From Amblyornis subalaris (Eukaryota > Chordata > Aves > Passeriformes > Ptilonorhynchidae): 64,000 nucleotides of DNA. The DNA lies in assembly GCA_018881555.1 (NCBI GenBank), contig JACAXG010000028.1:2035143-2099142 (forward strand), in the 5' to 3' direction. Position 1 is the first letter of the stretch. Each line of letters starts with the position of its first letter. The notes beneath the pieces are model-generated. The model had not been told where the DNA came from. It was given only the letters and a program-made list of their open reading frames with translations, and made no database searches. This document shows, in pieces, positions 36,201-48,200 of the stretch. Position numbers and translations under genes: made by a program.

Positions 36201-39200
36201 GCAAATTTTATTACCAGAGCCCTCAGTGGAACAAACAGAGCAGGGGTAAGGCACCCACTTGGANTTCTCCCTGCAGACCTGAACTGCTTCCCTGCTGATC
36301 CTTCCCCCTCTTTGAGGTTGAGTCTGAAATCTGGATTGATTTCCGACATGGAACCAGGACCCACTAAGCCCAGGAGTTAGTTTTGAGTATAAAACCAGCC
36401 TTTGGTCCTGTTACAGCACTCCAGAGGGCTGGAGGTGTTGGGTGTGGCTTGGCTCAGTGTAAATNTGGTTTTTGCAGCCTGTCCTTGCCCTACAGCTGAA
36501 ATGGGTGCTGTTTGTGTCACCACAGTGCTGTGCCACTGGATTTCCCTGTTGTGGGGGGATGTGTAAAATCGACTTCCATTTCCTGTCCCCAATGTCAGCT
36601 GNGTGCCTTCCCCATGAGGGAACTTCGGTCACGTCACAAAATCCGTGCAGCTCCGCAGGACACGGGCAAGAGGTGGAATTCAGCCTTGGTGTCCTTTCCC
36701 TGGAAATCCNCTCCCAGCCCCAACGCTGTAATTCCACTCCCTCAATCCCAAGAGAGCAAAACCTCCTGTATGGGGCCGAGCCAGGTTGGACGGGGTTTGG
36801 AGCAACCCGATCTGGCGGGTGGAAGGGGGTTNGGAACGAGACGAACCTCCAGGCCCCTTCCCACCCAAACCACTCGATGATTCCTTCGGAGGGCGGCGAG
36901 CCACGCCCCAGGGAGCGGCGTCCGCTCACGGGGTGTCCCGCGTCCCCCCCGCGCAGAGATGAAGATGTACTCGCTGGCCGTGACCCCCAACGGGCACCTG
37001 GAGGGCCGGGCCACGCTGCCCCCGCCCATCATCCTGCGCACGGCGGCCACCCCCATGCCCACCCCGAAGTGCTCCCCGCACCTNGACTCGCTGCACGCCC
37101 TCGGCGACTCGAGGAGGGGCAGCAACGCCTCGCTGGACCCCACCGCCTGCGACCAGAAGTCCTTGGTAGGTTCCTGGTTGTCCCCGGGTGGAGCGGATCG
37201 CGGGGCCCACGTGGGCGTCGTTTCCAGAGCTTTGGGAATTTTGAGGTGGGAGGGATCCCGTACGGGGACTGAACCCACGAGTTTGGTGTTGTCGGCGCCG
37301 TGCTCCGAGCAGCTCAGCTCAGGGTCGTGAGATGTTCGTGGCAGGCATTGTTTGAGGGTGGTGGAGGTGAGAAATCCACGGAAAGGCAGGAGGAGAACGG
37401 AGTCAAGGGGGTGTGCAGTGCTGGGCAGTGAAGGGCAGTGAGCCTGTGGAAAGGGAAAAGCAGGGATGTGCCAGGATTCGGCGTTTTCCCGCCTGGTGCC
37501 TCGGTGGGAGTCGGTACCAAGCCATCTCTCTGGACAGACATAACCCTAAACAAACCCTAAGTTCCTGCAGGGACCCCACCAACCCCCTCAGAGGAGCAGC
37601 AGGAGTCTTTTCCAGCCACGCTGGCTGTTTGGGATGTGTTGGAGAAGCTGCCAGGTGTTCCTGTGAGGATGAGACCTGTTCCCCCACCGCTGTTTCGGGG
37701 TTGTATCTCGAATTTCCATCATGTTACGGGGGATGTCGTGTTTTCCCCCGAGCTCCAGTCACGCTCCAGCGGTTTCTAGAGGGAAGAAGGGCTGAGCTGC
37801 TGGATTGCCACAGCTCCCGGCGCAGGGATGTGGCTGGAGCTGCTGCTCCGGGGGGGGCGGGGAGGGAGTTACCGGGCTAAGTGGATTTTTGCCGCTGTTT
37901 ATCCGTCCCGTTCCTCTGCTCCATGACTGCAATATCATGTTCCAATCGAGGCAGCAGAGCGTGAAGGGACAGCCCCGAGCCCCCTTGCTAAGCTGCTTAC
38001 TCAACCTAATGCCTTTGACAGGAAAATAGAGACGACTGCCGTTTGCCCTGGGCTTTCCTGGGATCGCGAGCTGCTGGAGAGGCTCGTTCATCCTCCCAGT
38101 CCTGGCTCGGGGAGCACGGCGGTGCCACCAGCCAGAGGCAGAGGAAGCAGGCAGGGGAGAGGAGCACAGAGGAGGAGGAGGAGGAGGAAGGGGGATGTTT
38201 GCTTTGATTTGTGCTGGGAGGAAGCTGCGGAGGGAAAAGGAGTTTTCCTCCTGGATTTTCTGCNCTGGCCTGGAGTTTTCTCCTCCTGGGAACGACCTGG
38301 TGCCTGCCAAAGGGCACCAACGCGNGCTGATGGGTGCCAGAAATTTGTGCAGGAGAAAGATCCACTCTGCTTCCTCACGCAATAAACAGAAGGAAAGTGG
38401 TGGAAATAGGGGCACCATTCCCACCAGGTCCCTTTGGAAGGCAGGGAAGTTGCGCGCTGAAACCNCTGGAACGTAAGGAAAGAAAACGTCAGTTCAGCAA
38501 AATGCCACTGAAAGGGTGTCTTTGGGTTCGTTTTTTATGGAGAGTGGATGTTGCCAGGACAACGGGGGTCACACAGGATGGAGGATTGGTGGCTGTGCTC
38601 CAGGGGTATTCCAGGACCACCTTGGCTGGGTGCTCCAGGGTTATTCCAGGACCCTTGGCCGAGTGCTCCGGGGCTATTCCAGGACCACCTTGGCCAGGTG
38701 CTCCAGGGGTATTCCAGGACCACCTTGGCTGGGTGCTCCGGGGTTATTCCAGGACCCTTGGCCGAGTGCTCCGGGGCTATTCCAGGACCCTTGGCCGAGT
38801 GCTCCGGGACTATTCCAGGACCACCTTGGCCGGGTGCTCCAGGGGTATTTCAGGACCACCTTGGCTGGGTGTTCCAGGGGTATTCCAGGAGCGCCTTGGC
38901 CGGGTGCTCCAGGGCTATTCCAGACCACCTTGGCCGAGTGCTCCGGGGCTATTCCAGGACCACCTTGGCCAGGTTCTCCAGGGCTATTCCAGGACTACCT
39001 TGGCCAGGTGCTCCCATCTCAAGGCCCGGGCAGGATGGGATGGGAGCAGTGAGAAAAGCCAGGAGGGGAGGGCCTGACTTGCCCCAGTCTGGGCCAAACT
39101 CCGTAATCCTTTGGTTCCCCCTCACGCTCCTGCCCTCTCTCCCAGTCCAGCCTCCGCAGCTCCCCCGGCGCCAACTGGGGCACCGCCGGCAGCAACTGGG

Positions 39201-42200
39201 GCAGCCGCCGCTCCAGCTGGAACAGCCTGGGCCGGGCCCCCAGCCTCAAGAAGAAGAGCCAGTCCGGAGAAAGGGAATCCCTGCTCTCCGGAGAAGGGAA
39301 AGGCAGCACGGACGACGACTCGGACGACGCCAAGCCCGGCACGCCCGGCCGGCCCTCGCCGCTGCGGCGGGCGGAATCCCTGGATTGCCGCGGCTCCTTG
39401 GAGCTGCCCGAGCTGCTCCGGGTGCCCTCGGCGCGCCAGCTGGGCCTGGGCCCCGCCGCCCTGCTGCCCGCGGAATTCCAGGACTGCAACGGGAAGATGG
39501 GACACGGGCCCGGAGAGTTCTTCCTGAGGGTGGACGGCCACAAGGAGGACACGCTGGACTACGAGGACGACATGGAGGATGTGAGTCCTGGCGGGGATTA
39601 AGTGGTTTTTCTTCCACTCCCNGGAAGGCTGGTTAAAAATCCAGTTTCACCTCCTGGCTGGTGTAGGGAACGGCGATCCCGACTGGAGGGATGGGCCTTC
39701 ACTTCCCGAAAGATCCCTTTTTCCAGAGATCTTTCTCGGGCTGTGACATTGCGCTGCTTTCCCATGAGGTAAAACTTCCTTTTGCCTCATTTTTGGGCTC
39801 ATTGGGATTGTCCCACCGGGCCAGATGCCTCCGAAAACAAGCTGTAGGCTCGACAGCTGAATGTTTTGACTCACAAGAGCTGTTTGGCAGCTTGAAAGCC
39901 TAAAAAAAAAATGTTTTCCACTTAAATTTTTGGTAGTTTGAGGCCTTTTTTTGGGTTTGGCACAACTTTGTCTCTCAAAACGCCACAAGCCCAGAGGTCC
40001 TGCTTTGTCATGTCCATTTCTCCCCTTTTCCCACCCCTTTCCACCTGTTTTGTTGGACCAAAGTGACAATGCCCACCACAGCTCTGTCCCGAGAGCTGTG
40101 ACTGCCCACGGGCGCAACGAAAAGCCGTTCGCTGCCCTCCCCTTCCACAAAAACACCGTGGAAGTTGAAGAGGCAGGAAAATAAACGAGGAAGAAAAGGC
40201 CTTTGTTGTGTTTTTCTCCAGAGCTACTGCTACCGGATCCGCAAAATCCTGGAGCCCTACAAGCCCCAGTGGTGCAAGACTCACGAGGACTGGTCCCTCT
40301 ACCTGTTCTCCCCACAGAACCGGTAAGAAATCCCATTGAAATCCCAGCCCGACCCCGGGGTTTTTTTTGTGGCGATGGAATGCTGCGTTCCCGGCCAGCC
40401 TCCCCCGGGGAACAATCCTTCGCCGCTGTGGAAGCACTGAGAGTTTTAGAAATGCAATTCCTGCTTCCGAGGTGGCTTTTTCCGTGGCGCGTGGGCGGGC
40501 TCGTGCGGTTCGCTCCAGCCAGCGGTTTAGCCAGCATTAGTAATAATTAATAATTCATGATAATCGCGGCCCAAGCCCGGGGAGAGGCTGGCTCACCCCC
40601 CTGGGCTGGTGCTGCTGGTGCGGACGCCTTTCGGCTAGGAGCCCATCCCTGGCCCACGCTCCTGACGGATCCGTTTTTCCCGCTTTTCCGCAGGTTCCGA
40701 GCGACGTGCCAGAAGGTCATCGCCCACAAGATGTTCGATCACGTGGTGCTGGTCTTCATCTTCCTCAACTGCATCACCATAGCCCTGGAGAGGCCGGACA
40801 TAGACCCCCTGAGCACGGTGAGAGTCCTTCCCTCCCTCCAGCCGCCGTCCAGATCTTGCTCTCCTCAGGGCAAGAGAAATGTTGGTTTTCTAACGTGCCT
40901 CTTCTCCTTGTTCCGTGCTTTTTTCCCCAGGAAAGGATATTCCTGAGTGTCTCTAATTACATCTTCACCGCCATCTTCGTGGCTGAAATGATGGTTAAGG
41001 TAATTAGGGCTTCATCCCACGNCCCAGAGCAACTTCTGGCCGAGGCCGGAGCGCGGCAGAGCTCGGATTTGAAGGTTTCAGNGTCTCTCTCCCCTCCCGG
41101 CTGCAGGTGGTGGCTCTGGGCTTCGTGTCCGGGGAGCACGCGTACCTGCAGAGCAGCTGGAACGTCCTGGATGGAGTCCTGGTCTTCGTGTCCATCATTG
41201 ACATCATCGTGTCCATGGCCTCGGCGGGAGGAGCCAAAATCCTGGGCGTCCTGCGCGTGCTGAGACTTCTGCGCACCCTGAGGCCCCTCAGGTAGGAGCC
41301 GGTGAATCAGGGAGTCTTGGGAAAAAGCCACGTGGTCCCTCGAGGTCTCTGGCTTAATGGCAGGAAAAGCTGGAGTGCAGCGCGGGGGGGAGCATCTCTG
41401 GGGAGCTCCGAGCCGGTTTGGGAACAGCGAAATGAATTCCGATTCGTCTCCTCCGGCCTGGATACGAGCGGCTGGGGCTGGGAGTGAGAGGAGTTCTCGT
41501 CCTCGGGAGGGAGTGCAGTCAGTGCCTCCTTATCAGCTTCTTCCAAACCACTCGGGCTCCTTCCTACGCTGCACAACCTCACAGTCATTCCCTGGAAAAG
41601 AGGGATTTGCAGTGGAACAGGTGGTGATGAGGGTTTGATAAGCTCCAGNNNNNNNNNNNNNNNNNNNNNNNNNNNNNNNNNNNNNNNNNNNNNNNNNNNN
41701 NNNNNNNNNNNNNNNNNNNNNNNNNNNNNNNNNNNNNNNNNNNNNNNNNNNNNNNNNNNNNNNNNNNNNNNNNNNNNNNNNNNNNNNNTTGATAAGCTCC
41801 AGCATCCTCAGGAGGAGTTGATAAGCTCCAGCGTCCTTAGGAGGATTTGATAAGGTCCAGCGTCCTCAGGAGGGTTTGATAAGGTCCAGCATCCTGCCCT
41901 GCTCTCCCGAGCCTGCCAAACAGCTCTGCAAAGCAATTCCTGACCCTCAGTGAGGCACGGGATGGCAGAGCTTCCAGGATTTGGGAAAAGGAATGAAGAT
42001 GATTTGTATTTTGGTTATGATTNTGCAATAACAAGGAGTGATAACTCTTGAGGGGATTTTGATGAGCTCAAGGCTCCTGTTCTGTTTTCATCCTGCGAGA
42101 AACAGGAGCCTTTTTAATGACATTTCTGGGGAATGAGTTTCACCTCCAAAAACCTGGGAGCTTCCTGGGACAAAGCCGTAGGAAGAGGGAATCTTTTAGA

Positions 42201-45200
42201 CCACCAGACCAGCAGCTCTCTGTGCCCTGTGTCACCTCAGTGACAAATCAATCGGTGTTTCTGTCCCCTCCCTGTTCTGCTGGTGGCATCGGGGTCCCCT
42301 GGCAGTGCTGGCTCTCCAGGAGCCACTCAGTCACCCTGGACACATCACCCCGTGTGACCCACACGGCTGGGAGCAGAATCCAGGGCACGGGCGGTTCGTA
42401 AGGAAAGGGAAGGGGCAAAGAGGGAATCGGTCTCGGAGAATAACTAGGCCAGATCCTATGAATAGAAAGGAATCCATCACCTCTCACCACGGCCTCGCTT
42501 AGCACAGCCCCTCCCAGGACGGCTCCAGGGACCACTCCCAACACTTCGGAGGTGCAGTTCAGCCTCCACGTGATTTCTCCCAAACGAGACCCCACGGAAA
42601 AGCCNCAGCACAATCCCTCTTTTCTGCGGGCTTGGCAGGCACGCAGCCGTCGTTATCCGTGTGAGCTCCGGCTCCCCGCAAGGACTCGCCCCATCCCCTC
42701 TGCCAGCCCCTCCTCAGAACAGCTTTGGTGTTCTTCAGGCCAAACTCCCACCTCCCCCTTCCCGGGAAAGCTGCCTTGGGCTGGTTGCACTCGCCCACAT
42801 TCCCATGGGAATGGGAGAGCAGTGCATCCCCCAGGCTCTACCGCTCTTGTTCTTCCTAACCTGCCTCAAGGCACCCCAGGAAGCTGCTTCCCGGTGGGAT
42901 TGAGCCTTTGGCTGGGGAGCTGTTGGTCACAGGTTGCTGTTAGCTGGGAGCCAGCTCAGGAACTAATTAGGGAACGGATTGGGATGGCTTTGTTTGTGAA
43001 GTTGCCATGGCCACTGCTGCAGGAGGAGCACCAGACGTGCTCTCCAGGCCCTCTGGGAAGCTGCTCGCTCCTGTCGTGGGAGGAAGGAGGGTCCTGCCCG
43101 TGTCCCTGTGCTTGGATCAGAGCCCTGGGGGGGATCTCCAACACCCCACAGTGGGAAATCTGGGATATCCTGGCCGTGCAGAGCCTCCCCTCCTCGCTCT
43201 GCCCAGGGTGTCTGACACCNCTTGAATTCCATCTGATGTGGCTGGGAATGTTCTGGCTGCCTGAAGAATTCCCTGATTGTCTCTGAACGCTGCCTGCAGG
43301 TAGAGGGGGGCTGTGCCAGCTCCAGAGGGAAGAGGGGAAGCAGCTGGGGGACAACAGGACCTACATAAACATTAAAAGCTTNGTTGTCTTGTCCTTTTTT
43401 CCCAGAGTCATCAGCAGAGCCCCGGGGCTGAAGCTGGTGGTGGAAACCTTGATCTCCTCCTTGAGGCCTATCGGGAATATCGTTCTCATCTGCTGTGCTT
43501 TCTTCATCATCTTCGGGATTTTGGGGGTCCAGGTAGGGAATGTCCCTCCCCGTGGCCCTCTGTAAGTGGCTGCAGCACAAGAGAAGCTGCTTCGCTCCCC
43601 TGCTGGGGTTGGGCTGGAAATAAGGGGCTGAAATCCCTCCAAGGGGAGGGAAGAAGAGCCAGGCTTTGGGAGAAACGCTCCGGGATGGGATTGGCACCCG
43701 CTCCACGGAAGGATCTCAGGATCAGGAGAGCAGACCTGGCGAACTCTGCTGAGGGAAGCGAAGATAAATCGGAGAACTGACTTTTCAAAGCTGCTTATTT
43801 TTTATTTGTGGGGTTTTTTTTTTTTTTAAATTTCTGCTTCTCAAATGCAGCTTTTCAAAGGCAAGTTCTACTACTGCGATGGGCCTGATATCAAAAACAT
43901 CACCACGAAGGCCGACTGCACCAACGCCCGCTACCGATGGGTGCGCAGGAAGTACAACTTCGACAACCTGGGCCAGGTAAAGCCCTCCCTGCGGGGATTT
44001 CCCGTGCCAGCTCTTGCTGGGTGAACGCTTCGAACGCGTGGCTTGAGGAGGGTGTGGAACGTCCATCGTGGGAAGTTTCCAGGAATGATGTTGTAATTGT
44101 CCATCAGTGGGTTAATTGTTACACTTGGTGGTCTTAGAGGTCTTTCTCATCCTTGATCATTCTATGGCTTCGTCTGGAAATCCTTATCTTTTATCCTGAG
44201 TAAAAATGGGTCAGATCAACCCTTGGCCTCTTGCTGAGGTTATCCAGTTCCTTGTTTTTGGGAGAGTTTTCCTAAAGCCGCTGCTTTGGGACGCAACCGT
44301 CCCTTTCTCGATTTCTCGCTGTTCTGTTTGAAAACAAAGACAACAAAGTGCTTTATACTGGCCGAAGAGCCAGGCAGCCCACGGGACAAGCTGGGAATTC
44401 CTCCTGTGGGCACTGCCAGGCCACACCAACCCCCCGTGTGTGTTTTCCAGGCCCTGATGTCCCTGTTTGTGCTCTCCTCCAAGGACGGCTGGGTGAACAT
44501 CATGTACGACGGCTTGGACGCCGTGGGCATCGACCAACAGGTACCTGTCCCGCAGAGCCCACCTGTGCTGCTCCCAGGAGCCTCATATTGGCTCACTCCA
44601 GGGTTTTTGACATTCCAGGAAGGAGCAGCAGAGCTCCAGAACCTTCTCGAGGTCTTTGAGCGTCCCTTCTCCCGNGGAAGTTTTCCGTTCTTTTGAGTCG
44701 CTTTGCCGAGCGGCTGCTCCCCGCGTGGGACGAGCTCTGTCGGGGTTTGGAATTCGAACGAGGGCACTTGAGGGTGGGGAAGAAGCAGGAATGTTGTGAC
44801 AGAGGCGCTCGGTCGGTGCGTTCCGTGGCGTTTTCCGTGGGAAGCCATGTTTCCCATGAGTAGGACCCACCCGGAGCCGCGGTAACGCTTCGGGCTTCGT
44901 TTGTTTTCCCACTTCTGAAGATCTGGTAACAACTGAGAAACATTAACCAGGAGCCCACATCTGACAAAAAAATCCAGAAATCTGGAGCCTATCTTTAGCT
45001 GGAACGCTCTGCCTGGTGGGATGGGGCGCATCCGCAGGGATTTGCCTTCAGCTGTGTGAAGGAAATGCCAAAATAATGAAATCCTCCGAGCCAACTCGGG
45101 GCGGCTTCGACACCAAACAGTGAAACTGTAGTCNGGGAGAAGGTGAACGGGAGGAAAACGCTTCGGGAAAAGCCTCCTGCCAGTGCTCTCCTCCTCCCCA

Positions 45201-48200
45201 CACAACTCCTTGCTCCAGAGCGCCCAAAAAACTGATTTAACGCNTCCCTGTGCCTCTTCCCTCTCGTTTTTAACCCTCCCAGCCCATCCAGAACCACAAC
45301 CCTTGGATGCTGCTCTACTTCATCTCCTTCCTGCTCATCGTCAGCTTCTTCGTGCTCAACATGTTCGTGGGGGTGGTGGTGGAGAACTTCCACAAGTGCC
45401 GGCAGCACCAGGAGGCGGAGGAGGCGCGGCGGCGCGAGGAGAAGCGGCTGCGGCGCCTGGAGAAAAAGCGCAGGAGTAAGGACGTGTGCCTGTCGGGTCG
45501 GTAGAGTGTCTTAAAAACTCTTCCCGAGCCCTGCCTGCTCCCCAAGCGACGTTTCCGTCTCCTTCGGGTCGGTTTCCGCGGGATTCCGGAGGTTGCGTTG
45601 TTCCGTTAAGCCCCGGGTCGCCTTGGGATGGTCCCGGAGGGGCGTGGTGGGAAGCAGGACCCGTTCGCCTGGATGGGGAGGGAATCCTCCTCCTGCAGAG
45701 TTCTCTGTCACACTCTGCAAGGGTCCCAAGCCCCGAGGGACAGCTGGAACGCTTCCCGTGTGNCCGGAGGCCATTCCAAGGATTCCCCGTGCCTTAACGT
45801 GCCGCCTGCACCCGAGGGTGGGGGGGTGGGGGGTGATTCCTGAATTCTTTTCCTGGATCAAACAGTCGTGGTGCTGTTTCGGGGTCCTGCATGCCACAGA
45901 CACCGCACGGGGGCATGGACAGGGCCAGGGTGGGGCTGCACACGGAATCCCTCCCTGGGAGGTGTCCATCACGAGAGATGCTTGTCCCATTCCAGGCTGG
46001 GCTGGCCCTTCACTGCTGGAAGAGTTCCTGGGATTCGTTTTGTCCTTGGAGCTCTGGCTGGGCAATACTGGCCAGGGGCAGGCAGGGCCGTTAGGGTGCA
46101 ACGAAAGGCCTGTAGCCAAAATTCCCTTCTCAGTGGATCTTGTAGGGACCAGCAGAGCAGAAAAACCCCTGAGCCTATGCTCCTTTCCTGCCCCATCCCA
46201 TTTTNCCTGTCTCCATCCGGGCCTGGGGCGGGCGCTGTGTCCCTCCCAGCTCCTCTCCCACTCCCCTTTGCTGGAGCCGTGGGACACCTCAGCCCTAAAT
46301 GAGATCTGGGCTTAGTGACACCACGGGGAGGGCCAANCCCGTTTTATCTCAGCCAGTTGTGAGTTCAGCTGGGTTCAAATGAAATCCAGCTCAAGCAGAC
46401 ACCGAATCTCTCCAGAGATTTAGGAGAGCTTCAAATGCAATTTCCTTGCCCTTTTCCCGTTTCGGCTTTGGCGTTGGAGGAGGGTGGAAATCCCGAGGGC
46501 AGCGTTTCCAGCACGGCGAGGGGAAGCAGTTGCAGGCCCCACGGGGTCCCCCTTGACCACGAAGNCATTCGGATAAACTCACGGTTTATATGAAATTTAA
46601 AAAAAAAAGAAGCCATTTGAAGCATCCTTAGGGAAAACAGGCTGGGGCACAGGTATGAAGGCTCAGCTTATCCACAGCCAGTCTGATTAGGAAATAAATC
46701 CTATTAAAGCCTGGCTGTTGAGACAGCAAAAAGAGCCAGTCCCTGTCAGAGTGATGNACGCTGGGACACTGCTCCCGTTCATCCAGCACCTCCGAGGAGC
46801 TGTTCCAGCCCGGGCGCTGCAGGGATGAGGGTTGTAACGCTTCAGGGAGTGGAAGGACAGATTGCTGGAATGGGATCAAGTCCGTGGAGCAGCTGAGGAG
46901 TCCAACATTTGGCCATGTGCTGGCCTTCCAGAAGGTTCCCCTGAAATTGTCTGGCTCTGCCTGCGGGGACAGCTTGGCATCCAGATTGGAGCTGTTGGCA
47001 GGGTGAACCCAAATACCTGATACTCCTTTGGGAGGATTGCTATTCCCACTTTCATGGATTATTTTTCCGTTCAATGGGAGGGGTTTGCCCCTCCTGGGTG
47101 GTTTAGGAGGTGATGGATTTGACGGCAAAAGCGTGGCAGGCTCAGGAAGAGCTGGGCGTGGCTGTGGGGAATCTGTGGGGTGTGCATGGTGAAGCTTCCT
47201 CTGCTTCCGTGTGTCCCTGCACCGCTTCCATGTGTCCCTGCACCGCTTCCATGTGTCCCTGCACCGCTTCCATGTGTCCTTGCACCACTTCCATGTGTCC
47301 CTGCCACTGCTTCCATGAGTCCCAGCACTCCGTGTGCCAGCCCTGTGGGGCAGCAGGAGAGAGCCTGCTCATCCCGGGGCACGCTGGGCACGGGAGAGGA
47401 GTGAGGAATGTGGGAAAGCTGACAGAGATCCCTGCTTTTCATTCAGGCGCCATTCCCAGGCTGGGTCCCGGATCTGGAGCCTGGGAGCCTGGCAGAGGGA
47501 TTGCTCCTGGCAGGACACAGACCTGGGAATGGCTTAAACCTCCCTGGGTACTGATCCCACACTGGATCCAGGATCTGGAGCCTGGGAGCCTGGCACAGGG
47601 ATTGCTCCTGGCAGGATACAATCCTGGGAATGGGATAAACCTCAGCTGGAGGATCCCTGGGTACCAATCCCAGGCCGGATCCAGGATCTGGAGCCTGGCA
47701 CAGGGATTGCTCCTGGCAGGACACAGACCTGGGAATGGCTTAAACCTCCATGGGTACTGATCCCACGCTGGATCCAGGATCTGGGGCCTGAGAGCCTGGC
47801 ACAGGGATTACTCCTGGCAGGACACAACCCTGGGAATGGCTTAAACCTCATCTGGAGGATCCCTGGGTGCCAATCCCAGGCCGGATCCAGGATCTGGAGC
47901 CTGGCAGAGGGATTGCTCCTGGCATGACACAGCCCTGGGAATGGCTTAAACCTCCCTGGGTGCCAATCCCAGGCTGGATCCAGGATCTGGAGCCTGGCAC
48001 AGGGATTGCTCCTGGCAGGACACAGCCCTGCAGCAGGACACAGCTCCTTCTCCAGGAGCCATCACCCGGTTTGGGATATTTTCCAGCAGGAAGGTCCCTC
48101 TCAGCCCAATTCTCCGCTGTCACCACCTCAGACCTTTCCAAAGGATTTCTTCTTTTCCACGTAAGGGCCCTTTTCCCGAAGGGATTGGCAGCAGGTTCAC

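Larger units (their letters stand above)
41292..43405 (+). other. CACNA1H: CACNA1H intron 14
   Basis: 2.1 kb between IIIS4 and the S4-S5 linker. It has a 29-bp minisatellite broken by a 140-N gap and a near-perfect X-box at 43001. The rest is unique-looking. Confidence 0.9.
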
